32,535 nt of DNA, from NCBI GenBank assembly GCA_031292195.1, contig JARLHP010000277.1, positions 1 through 32,535 on the forward strand, written 5' to 3'. The first letter of the stretch is position 1. Every line of letters starts with the position of its first letter. This DNA comes from Syntrophobacteraceae bacterium. Its GTDB lineage: Bacteria > Desulfobacterota > Syntrophobacteria > Syntrophobacterales > Syntrophobacteraceae. The notes under the pieces are model-generated. The model did no database searches. It had not been told where the DNA came from and worked only from the letters and a program-made list of their open reading frames with translations. A program made the position numbers and the translations under genes. Positions 7,694 through 14,305 of the stretch are shown here, in pieces.

Positions 7694-8629
7694 CTATTTG
7701 CGCACAGACTGCGCGGGCCGCAGAAGAGCGTGAGACCCGGAAAACCTCAAAAGCGACGGGTAATCGGGCAGCGAATCGAGTTCTATTCCGTTTGAGGCCA
7801 GCGCGTTTAGCATCTGGAGCAATTGATTGCCGTCATGGCTGACCGGTCCGCTGCATCCTCGGCAGGGTACTCCGGCCTTGAGGCAGCGTGGAACGAGCAG
7901 GCCGCCGCCGCAGCCGCCCCTGGTGACAGGCCCCATGCACAGGAAGCCCTGTTCGAGCAGGCACCGCGTCTTATCCAGCGGTTCGCCGGGGGCGCCCCAT
8001 TCCGGGGCCTGGAGGAAACGGCGAAGCCTTTTGACCTGCCCTTTGCCCTTGCGAACCGTCGGGCAGAAATCGCAGACGCTTTTCTCGGAGAGCGACACCG
8101 GGCCGCCCGTCAGGAGACCGGTGAGGAGATCGAAGACCTGGTCGGGATGCGGCGGGCACCCCGGCAGATACACATCCACCTTTATCTTTTCATCCAGTGC
8201 GTAGACAGCGTCAAGAAGTGGCGGAAGCCCCTCTTTTGGCCGGGGCTGCCCCGCGTCCGTTGTCTCCGTCGAGTAACAGCGCTCCAATACGGCCTCATTG
8301 GTAAACGAGTTGACCAGGGCAGGAATGCCGCCATGCGTGGCGCAGGTCCCCAGAGCGATGATCAGCCCGCACCTTTCCCGCATCACGCGCGCCACTTCCA
8401 GGTGCTCCTCGTTGCGGAGCCCGCCCGTGATTATGCCCACGTCCGCTTCGGGGATGTCGATCCTCGCGCCGTCGCCAAGCTGTCCGAAGTACTTATGGTC
8501 CATCAGGACCGGCATATGGACGAATTCGACCAACCGGAGCACATCGAGGATACGCTCGCCCAAATCCACGAGGGATATCTCGCACCCCGAACAGGAGTTA
8601 AGCCATTCTTCCGCCACTCTAGCGACCAT
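7694..8629 (-). CDS. mvhG: MvhG-like [NiFe]-hydrogenase small subunit, without a large subunit
   Basis: This 311-residue iron-sulfur protein is of the F420-non-reducing hydrogenase small-subunit/NuoB-related family. Proximal-cluster cysteines are visible in NSCSGCEISL (C13, C16), GTCATHGG and LPGCPPHPD. Later cysteine groups (CDFC, GFLCMGPVTRGGCG, CRGC) match the extra [4Fe-4S] clusters of MvhG. GAGGTG sits 7 bases before the ATG. In Mvh complexes this subunit carries electrons from the NiFe subunit MvhA to MvhD and HdrA. Here no MvhA follows; the next gene is a stress protein. The protein may therefore accept electrons from a large subunit encoded elsewhere or from another donor such as formate dehydrogenase. 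It could be called a homolog of VhuG or FrhG, but the MvhD neighbour favours MvhG. Confidence 0.85.
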   Translation of the reverse strand: MVARVAEEWLNSCSGCEISLVDLGERILDVLRLVEFVHMPVLMDHKYFGQLGDGARIDIPEADVGIITGGLRNEEHLEVARVMRERCGLIIALGTCATHGGIPALVNSFTNEAVLERCYSTETTDAGQPRPKEGLPPLLDAVYALDEKIKVDVYLPGCPPHPDQVFDLLTGLLTGGPVSLSEKSVCDFCPTVRKGKGQVKRLRRFLQAPEWGAPGEPLDKTRCLLEQGFLCMGPVTRGGCGGGLLVPRCLKAGVPCRGCSGPVSHDGNQLLQMLNALASNGIELDSLPDYPSLLRFSGSHALLRPAQSVRK

Positions 8630-8679
8630 GGGACTTCACCTCTATAAAATCCAAGAGAACAGACAACGTCCCCCCGGGA

Positions 8680-8818
8680 CACCCTGGAACCATGAAAAGT
8701 TTTGTTCCTTTCGCGGCTTCGCGTGGAAAAACTTTTCCAGACTGCTCCTCACAGGCTGTCCGGCGCACCCGGAAACCACGAAAAGGCCGTGGTTTGGGCT
8801 TGGCAATCCCGGTTGGCG
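8680..8818. repeat. Dispersed repeat, copy A
   Basis: This stretch is clearly related to 29732-29870: both share the core TTCGCGnCTTCGCGTGG and the same order of blocks. Each copy also contains an internal direct repeat of ACCCTGAAACCATGAAAAG-like sequence with an 86-base step (8681 and 8767 here). The element covers the end of the second mvhD and most of the gap to mvhG, and supplies the last residues of that mvhD. The final part (about 8805-8836) recurs at 20727-20756. Confidence 0.75.
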
Positions 8819-9243
8819 GTCCCACCGCCCCGCCTCCGCAGGGGATTGGGCCCAAGAGCCCTTATTCCACGCACAAAGTTTGTAACCACCTCCACGAATC
8901 GCGCGGCCTCGGCCGAAGAGAGCCATTCCATTCGAAACCGGTCCGGATCGATCCCGCAGGTTGCCAGGACAATTCTTATCGCCTCTTCCCGTGCTTTTGC
9001 CTTTTCGTTACCCTCCAGGTAATGGCATTCACCGAGGCGGCAGCCTATTCCGAGCACCCCGTCGATCCCCTTTGAGAGGGCATGGACCACTATTTCCGGG
9101 TCGATCATTCCGGAGCACGCCACCCTGATAATCCGCAAATTGGGCGGATACTGCATTCTACCGACCCCTGCCAGGTCAGCGGCGGCGAAAGCTCACCAGG
9201 TGCACAGAAATCCGATAATCACCGGCTGATACTCGTCAGTCAT
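8749..9243 (-). CDS. mvhD: MvhD paralog with selenocysteine at position 17 (UGA 9193-9195)
   Basis: This 164-residue [2Fe-2S] protein is of the MvhD/VhuD family, which joins hydrogenase or formate dehydrogenase to HdrA. The ATG at 9243 follows AAAGGCGG. The frame reads FLCTW, then TGA, then AFAAADLAGVGRMQYPP, exactly where family members have FLCNWCxYxGADLAG. The TGA therefore replaces the second Cys of the CxxC and is read as selenocysteine (U17). The rest is typical: VACSGMID, then GIGCRLGECHYLEGNEK with an ordinary Cys at 68. A hairpin starts 12 bases after the UGA. From about residue 131 the tail is derived from a dispersed repeat and does not look like family sequence. Conventional annotation would start this gene late at the Met at 9156 and lose the cluster motif. 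Confidence 0.85.
9160..9180 (-). promoter_or_regulatory. Putative SECIS hairpin of the second mvhD
   Basis: On the minus strand GCTGACC (9180-9174) pairs with GGTCGGT (9166-9160): seven pairs, two of them G-U, around a loop TGGCAGG. It begins 12 bases after the UGA at 9195-9193, so the loop is about 19-25 bases downstream, within the range for bacterial SECIS elements, and it has the GG expected in the loop for SelB. It is the weakest of the three hairpins. Confidence 0.55.
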
Positions 9244-9268
9244 ACAACCGCCTTTCAAAAATTGGTTC

Positions 9269-11065
9269 TCAAGGAAGCGCTTCGAGCAGCGCATCCACCT
9301 GGGCCCTTATCTGGGACGGGGTGAATCCGTGGACCAGTACTCCCCTTTTGGGACAGGTGGCCTCGCACACACCGCATCCCTTGCACAAAATGGGGTCGGT
9401 GCGGACTTTTTTAAAGACCCTTCCGTCCCGTTCGAATTCTTCCATGGTAATGGCATGGTACGGACAGACGTCCAGGCAGAGTCCGCAGCCGTCGCACCGG
9501 TCGGTGACGTAGGAAACGAGGGCGCTGAAAACGAGTCTATCCTTTGAAAGCATGGTATTTGCCCTGGATGCGGCGCCAAGTCCCTGGGCGACCGCTTCCC
9601 GAACCGTAGCCGGAAACCTGGCCGTTCCGGCCAGGAAAATGCCGTCGGTCGCAAAATCGAGCGGGCGCAGCTTGGCATGGGCCTCCATGAAGAAATTATT
9701 TCCATCAACCGGGAGGCGCATGAGATTGGCCGTGGCGGCCGAGCCTTCCGGCGCCACGAGCGGGGTCGAAAGAACGGCCAGATCGCACTCGGTCTCTATG
9801 GTCATGCCGGTGAGGGGCTGGTAGAATTCCACCGAACCCTCCTTTACGACCGGTGGGAACGCGGGGTCGAAGATATCGAATTTTACCCCCGCGCCCCGGC
9901 TGTCCCGGAGCAGCTTTTCGTTTTCCGCCCCGTACATCTGGATGTCGCGGTAGAGAATATGTACCCGGGCGTTCGGATCGCGCGATTTGATCAAAAGAGC
10001 GTTTTTTACCGCCGTAAGGCAGCATATCCGGGAGCAATAGCTTCTCCCGGGGCCTCTTGCGCCCACGCACTGAATCATGACGATGTTTTTGACCTCAAGC
10101 GGTGACCCGTTTCGAAGTCTTTCCTCCAGGTCGATCTGGGTGATCACCTTCCTGCCGTCAAATCCGAACAGGCCTTCCGGTATGAACGGTACAGCCCCGG
10201 TCGCCACTATTATCGCTCCGACGGTCTCTTCTGTTTCTTCGCCGCCTTTGCTCTTAAGGCTGATCTCGTAGTTGCCCACCACACCGCTCACGCCGACCAG
10301 GTCGGTCCCGGGAAAGAGGCGGACATGGGAAGCGCTTTCCACCTCTCGTAGCAGCATCGCCAGGACTTCCGCGGCAGGCTCGTTCGAAGGTCCGATCCTG
10401 TTCAGACGGCGCACCAGCCCCCCCAGTTCGGTTTCCCTTTCGACCAGGAGCACTTCCACTCCCATATCCGCAAGGGCCGAAGCGGCGCTGAGCCCCGCAA
10501 CGCCCGCCCCCAGCACCATGGCTTTCCTTACCAGGGAAGACTCGATATCTTCGAGCGGTTCGAGCAGGGCGGCCTTTGCCACTGCCATGCGGATGAGGTC
10601 CATGGCCTTCTGGCGCGCGGCGTCCCGTTCCTGCACGTGTACCCAGGAGCACTGGTCTCGGATATTGGCCATTTCGAACAGGTACTGGTTGAGGCCCGCT
10701 TCCGCGCAGGCGCTCTTAAAAAGAGGCATGTGGGTCCTGGGCGAACAGGAGGCGACCACGACCCTTGTCAGCCCGTGTTCTCTTATGGCCGCCTGAATCT
10801 GCGCGATTCCCGACGCCGAACAAGTGTAGAGGTTGTCTTTGGCGTAGACCACATTTGGCAGGGCCGCCGCATATTCGGCCAGCGCTTCGCAGTCCAGAAG
10901 CCCTGCGATGTTCGAACCGCAATGGCAGACGAAAACGCCTGTCCGCGCTTTGCCTGGAGGCGGGGAGCAGGAAGAAAGCTCGTTCCCCGCTTCTTGCTTC
11001 TCGCTTCCAGCTTTTAGCTCCTCACTCCCCTTTGCCTGCTTCTCGCTTCTTGGCTTTTGCTCCAT
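9269..11065 (-). CDS. hdrA: HdrA-like flavoprotein, C-terminal half of a two-part HdrA
   Basis: The 598 residues match the second HdrA module of the HdrL fusion in the same operon. After a low-complexity start (1-40) come VFVCHCGSNIAG (about 44-55) and SCSPRTHMPLF. An FAD-binding VLGAGVAGLSAASALADMG is near 184-202, then IQCVGARGPGRSYCSRICC. Two C-terminal [4Fe-4S] motifs follow (CDGCGLCLDVCP and CKGCGVCEATCP). This is the flavin and ferredoxin-type part of an electron-bifurcating HdrA. The first 40 residues are encoded by degenerate heptanucleotide repeats, and the ATG at 11065 lies inside the upstream hdrA (44-base overlap, different frame). A later conserved start codon is not available before the conserved domain. 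The gene ends 25 bases before the second mvhD. Confidence 0.85.
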   Translation of the reverse strand: MEQKPRSEKQAKGSEELKAGSEKQEAGNELSSCSPPPGKARTGVFVCHCGSNIAGLLDCEALAEYAAALPNVVYAKDNLYTCSASGIAQIQAAIREHGLTRVVVASCSPRTHMPLFKSACAEAGLNQYLFEMANIRDQCSWVHVQERDAARQKAMDLIRMAVAKAALLEPLEDIESSLVRKAMVLGAGVAGLSAASALADMGVEVLLVERETELGGLVRRLNRIGPSNEPAAEVLAMLLREVESASHVRLFPGTDLVGVSGVVGNYEISLKSKGGEETEETVGAIIVATGAVPFIPEGLFGFDGRKVITQIDLEERLRNGSPLEVKNIVMIQCVGARGPGRSYCSRICCLTAVKNALLIKSRDPNARVHILYRDIQMYGAENEKLLRDSRGAGVKFDIFDPAFPPVVKEGSVEFYQPLTGMTIETECDLAVLSTPLVAPEGSAATANLMRLPVDGNNFFMEAHAKLRPLDFATDGIFLAGTARFPATVREAVAQGLGAASRANTMLSKDRLVFSALVSYVTDRCDGCGLCLDVCPYHAITMEEFERDGRVFKKVRTDPILCKGCGVCEATCPKRGVLVHGFTPSQIRAQVDALLEALP

Positions 11066-11149
11066 GATCTTCGCTCCCTGCTACCTGTTTCCGGCTTTCC
11101 GCGTCTTGCTCCCCGCTCCCCGCTCCTTGCTCCTTGCTCCTTGCTCCCA
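10988..11149. repeat. Heptanucleotide repeat at the junction of two hdrA genes
   Basis: Six clean 7-base units lie at 11108-11149 (GCTCCCC twice, GCTCCTT three times, GCTCCCA). A degenerate unit precedes them, and a longer degenerate field of GCTTCTT/GCTTCTC/GCTCCTC-type units covers about 10988-11062. On the coding (minus) strand GCTCCTT reads AAGGAGC, which contains a Shine-Dalgarno core. The repeat encodes the Lys/Glu/Gly/Ser/Gln-rich end of the selenocysteine HdrA and the similar start of the next HdrA. A 7-base period passes through all three frames, so unit gain or loss would change the HdrA tail. Confidence 0.85.
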
Positions 11150-12653
11150 TCAAGGCGCTGGCCGCCCTTGCGGCCGCGCTGCTGGCCTGCGCCACCGATT
11201 CGGGAATATCCATCGGGCCATGAGCGCATCCGCACGCAAACACCCCGGGACGAAAAGTATCGAGCGGAGGGACCGTCAGGGTGGCGTAAAAGCCGAATTC
11301 ATTTAGCGGAACACCCAGAAGTTCCGAGAGTCTGCGGGCCGACGGGCCCGGTTCGCAGGCCACCGCCAGGATGGCCATATCGACCTCCATGCTGCGCACC
11401 TGGCGCGCTTTGGTGTCCTCATACCAGATGACCGGGTTGTGGCTGTCGTTTTCGGTCACCTCGGCCACTCTGCTCCGAATGAACTTGATTCCCGCTTCCC
11501 CTTCCGCCCGGTTTCTGTATTCCTCGAAATTCTTCCCCACTGCCCGAATATCCATGCCGAAAATATGGACTTCACTCTCCGGGTCGTGCTCCCTGGCTAT
11601 TACGGCCTCCTTTATGGAATGCATGCAGCAAAAGGCCGAGCAATGGCCGTTAAACCTGCTGTCGCGGGAGCCCACGCACTGGATGAAGGCCAGGCGGTGG
11701 GCCGTTTTGAGCGATTCGGCCCGTTCCTTTGTCCGTTTGAACTTTTCTTTCAGCGGCAGGAAGCTCCGGTACTGCCCGGCCCACTCGTCGTAATGGCCTC
11801 CCGTAAGCTCGCCGGAATTGAACTTTTCGATAAACCTCTCGGAACTCATTTCGAAGGTCTTCTCGAACCTTTCGATTTCCCGGGACGAGGTGCGCATTTG
11901 TTTTTCCAGGGTGGCGAGAACCTCCGAGACGGCCAGGTCCGAAGGTTTGTACACATGACCGCCGGTCGGGCCGGAGGCGGAAAGAAACCGTTCGAATTCG
12001 AGCGAGGTGACCACGTTGGGCAAACGGCCGTACCCGTACTCAGGGACCTTGCGGGCATCGAAGAGTTCGTAGCCGGTCGCCAGGATGATCGCTCCCACAT
12101 CCAGTTCCACAATCCGGTCTTCCTGCTGGTAGTCGATTGCGCCCGCCTGGCAAATCCTGGAGCACAAGCCGCATTTTTTGCCCGTCTCGAAGTTGCGGCA
12201 ATGAGCGGCGTCAATGGTGTAGACCGAAGGGATGCCCTGCGCGAAATACTTGTATATGGCCTTGCGTTTGGCAAGTCCCACGTTGTAGGCATCGCAGACG
12301 ACCGTCGGGCACTTTTCGGCGCAGGACCCGCAGCCCGTACACTTGTTTTCGTCAACGTAGCGGGCCTTTTTTCTCACCCGGATCCGGAAATTGCCCATCT
12401 CCCCTTCCACGCCTTCCACTTCCGAGTAGGCCAGAAGCCGAATCTTCGGATGTCGACCGACATCCATCAATTTGGGGGCCAGAATTCAGAGGGCGCAGTC
12501 ATTGGTTGGAAAGGTCTTGTCCAACTGGGCCATTTTCCCGCCGATAGTGGGGAGCCGTTCGACAAGGTGAACTGTAAACCCCATTTCGGCCAAGTCGAGG
12601 GAGGCCTGCATGCCCGCAATTCCTCCGCCTATGACAAGGACATCCCGGTTCAC
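11022..12653 (-). CDS. hdrA: HdrA with selenocysteine at position 56 (UGA 12486-12488)
   Basis: This 543-residue flavin/iron-sulfur protein starts at GTG 12653, preceded by GGAG. It opens with [21 protein letters not shown] (FAD-binding) and TFPTNDCAL, then TGA, then ILAPKL. Family members have TNDCSSCxxxPKL here, so the TGA stands for selenocysteine U56, a position where selenocysteine is known in HdrA of methanogens and some sulfate reducers. Two [4Fe-4S] motifs follow (C105/C108/C111/C115; C152/C161/C164/C168), then [14 protein letters not shown] and [20 protein letters not shown]. An insertion of about 77 mostly helical, charged residues at roughly 241-318 is absent from the HdrL copy. 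The C-terminal tail from about residue 504 is heptamer-repeat derived. Without UGA decoding the gene would be called from about 12470 and lose its FAD motif. Confidence 0.88.
12448..12465 (-). promoter_or_regulatory. Putative SECIS hairpin of the selenocysteine hdrA
   Basis: On the minus strand GGATGTC (12465-12459) and GACATCC (12454-12448) form a perfect 7-base-pair stem around the loop GGTC. It starts 20 bases after the UGA, so the loop is 28-31 bases downstream. A tight stem with a GGU loop at this distance is a close match to the classic bacterial SECIS recognised by SelB. Confidence 0.75.
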
Positions 12654-12682
12654 CAGCCTGAACTCCTTTGAGTCGCCTTGAA

Positions 12683-13801
12683 CTATTCGACCCGGTCCAG
12701 AAGAAAAGAATACAAGTCTTTAATTTTCAAAGTAATGTCCGTATTCTGCTCCGCGCACGAAAGATGAATGGCGCACTTGGGGCAGGCGGTGATCAGGGTG
12801 GAGGCCCCGGCGCCGGCAGCTTCCAGAAGCCGTTCGACCTGCATCTCCTTGGAGCATTCGGAACACTCCATCCATGCGCTCGTGCCGCAGCACACCGAAT
12901 TTTCGCGGTTCCTGGCCATTTCTTCGAACTTTACCCCCGGAACCATGTTTATGAGATCTCTTGGCGGATCGTAGATTCCGGCTTTCCTGCCAAGGCTGCA
13001 GGGGTCTTGGTAAGTGATCGCCCCGCTCCCGTTTTCGGCCGATCTGAAAGACAGGCCCGACCCCGGAAGCTCGCGGGCCAGGAATTGCGAGACGTGAATT
13101 ACCTCAAAAGGCAGCTTACCGAAGTACTTTGGAATCTCGGTCTTGAAGGTAACATAACCTTCCGGACAGCTGAAAAGGACCGTCTTTGCGCCCGCTCCCG
13201 CGATGACTTCCAGGTTTATCGCCGCCAATTTGTGGAAGGTCTCCCGGTCGCCGCTCAAAAGCGCGTCATGCCCGCAGCATCGCTCGTCGTCGCTTACCAC
13301 CGGCTCGATGCCCATCCGGTTTAGCAGCCGCAGGACGCTTCCGGCCATTTCAAGAGAAATTGGGCCGTATTTCAGGGCGGTGTCGAAGTAGGGGGCGCAT
13401 CCCACAAAGAAGAAGATGTCTCCCGCCGTTTTGAACCGGCCGATCTCCTTTGCCCAATCGGTGCGGTGCTGGGAGAGGTTTCGGGTCTGAAGCGACATGA
13501 TGGCCTGCAAAGCGCCATGGTGGCTTTCCTGGGGAAGATTGCCCCGTTTTCGGGCCGTTTCGCGATATTCGCGGATAAATTCCGGGAAGTCGATCCGGGC
13601 CGGACAGCGGGAGCTGCACCGGGCGCAGGCCAGACATGCCCAGAGCTCCCGGCCCTCCAGGACCGTCTCGTCCCGGTCCATCAGCACGCGCTTTATCATC
13701 TGGCGTGGAGAGAAAGCAGGCAGAACCCTGCTCACCGGGCAACTCCCCGTGCAAACCCCGCATTCCATGCAATAGTCGATCTGTTCCCTGGCTAATTCCA
13801 T
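12683..13801 (-). CDS. HdrD-like protein (HdrC and HdrB domains in one chain)
   Basis: The 372 residues begin with two [4Fe-4S] motifs typical of HdrC (C11/C14/C17/C21 and C56/C59/C62/C66). Two CCG-type domains typical of HdrB/HdrD follow. The second is complete (C268, C304-C305, C340xxC343). The first has C135, C175-C176 and C212 but Gly where the last Cys is expected (CPEG). CCG domains bind noncubane [4Fe-4S] clusters that reduce disulfides such as CoM-S-S-CoB; the substrate in bacteria is unknown. The gene lies between the selenocysteine mvhD and hdrA, 29 bases before the latter. HdrD would normally pair with a membrane HdrE, which is not here, so a soluble complex is likely. Confidence 0.85.
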   Translation of the reverse strand: MELAREQIDYCMECGVCTGSCPVSRVLPAFSPRQMIKRVLMDRDETVLEGRELWACLACARCSSRCPARIDFPEFIREYRETARKRGNLPQESHHGALQAIMSLQTRNLSQHRTDWAKEIGRFKTAGDIFFFVGCAPYFDTALKYGPISLEMAGSVLRLLNRMGIEPVVSDDERCCGHDALLSGDRETFHKLAAINLEVIAGAGAKTVLFSCPEGYVTFKTEIPKYFGKLPFEVIHVSQFLARELPGSGLSFRSAENGSGAITYQDPCSLGRKAGIYDPPRDLINMVPGVKFEEMARNRENSVCCGTSAWMECSECSKEMQVERLLEAAGAGASTLITACPKCAIHLSCAEQNTDITLKIKDLYSFLLDRVE

Positions 13802-13826
13802 TTCATATCCCGGTAAAAAAAAGAAC

Positions 13827-13904
13827 TCACCGCAGAGATCGCAGAGAGGAAATACTCAACGAATGAATGTCGTTTTCTCAGCGTCCTCTGCGTCTCTGCG
13901 GTGA
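13827..13904. repeat. Inverted dispersed repeat of the ACCGCAGAGACGCAGAG type
   Basis: The left arm TCACCGCAGAGATCGCAGAG at 13827-13846 and the right arm at 13877-13904 (ending CGTCTCTGCGGTGA) are inverted copies of a widespread bacterial dispersed repeat. The right arm is translated as the tell-tale [10 protein letters not shown] at the end of the selenocysteine mvhD. A relative (CCACGGAGACACAGAGGCAC) occurs at 29549-29568. Function is unknown; the two arms could form a hairpin in the transcript between mvhD and the HdrD-like gene. Confidence 0.8.
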
Positions 13905-14305
13905 AAAGCTGTGCCCATTTCTGCAAGCAACCGCGTGAAGGATCGCACCTCCTCGGCAAAAATGTTGCCTTCCGAAGCGGAAATCCATTTCAGCCTGAGG
14001 CGGTGCTGGTCGATTCCCAAAAGGTGCAAGACGCGGTGCGTTTCCTCGACCACCTTGAGACACTTCTCATTACCTCCCAGGTAATGGCAGTCGCCGAGGT
14101 GTCAGCCCGCGACCAGCACGCCGTCGGCGCCCGCTTCAAACGTCTTTAGAATGAATCCGTGATTCATCCTCCCAGTGCACATGATCCGTATGAGGCGGAC
14201 GTTTGGCGGGTACTGCATCCTGGCCGTCCCCGCAAGGTCCGCGCCGGCATAGGCGCACCAGTTGCACAAAAAAGCGACTATCCTGGGTTCGAAATGTTCT
14301 GACAT
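13856..14305 (-). CDS. mvhD: MvhD with selenocysteine at position 68 (UGA 14102-14104)
   Basis: This 149-residue [2Fe-2S] subunit of the MvhD family starts at ATG 14305, overlapping the end of the HdrL gene by 28 bases. The frame gives [20 protein letters not shown] (C14, C17), [11 protein letters not shown], then [11 protein letters not shown] and [14 protein letters not shown]. Other MvhD proteins, including the paralog at 8749-9243, have Cys at this site. Both sides of the TGA are in one frame with full family similarity, so selenocysteine U68 is the natural reading. A perfect hairpin follows. The last residues ([11 protein letters not shown] and on) come from a dispersed repeat. Its role would be electron transfer into HdrA/HdrL from a hydrogenase or formate dehydrogenase module. 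Confidence 0.9.
14068..14086 (-). promoter_or_regulatory. Putative SECIS hairpin of the first mvhD
   Basis: On the minus strand CATTACC (14086-14080) pairs perfectly with GGTAATG (14074-14068) around the loop TGGGA. The stem starts 15 bases after the UGA at 14104-14102, with the loop at 23-27 bases. The sequence also encodes the conserved CHYLGGNE, so the structure is embedded in coding sequence as usual for bacteria. Confidence 0.7.

Noticed and set aside
7694-8629. Assignment of the MvhG-like protein as NuoB of complex I.
   Set aside because: It is much longer than NuoB and has the extra C-terminal cysteine clusters of hydrogenase small subunits. No other complex I genes are near.
9156-9243. 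Reading the second MvhD and the first MvhD as broken pseudogenes.
   Set aside because: Both interruptions are TGA only, at family cysteine positions, without frameshift, each followed by a hairpin, in an operon whose HdrA shows the same pattern.
11081-11149. The idea that loss of one heptamer would fuse the selenocysteine HdrA in frame with the next HdrA.
   Set aside because: A one-unit loss does bring the two into the same frame, but a TAG at 11081-11083 in that frame would stop translation before the ATG at 11065. Only tail variation or reinitiation remains possible.
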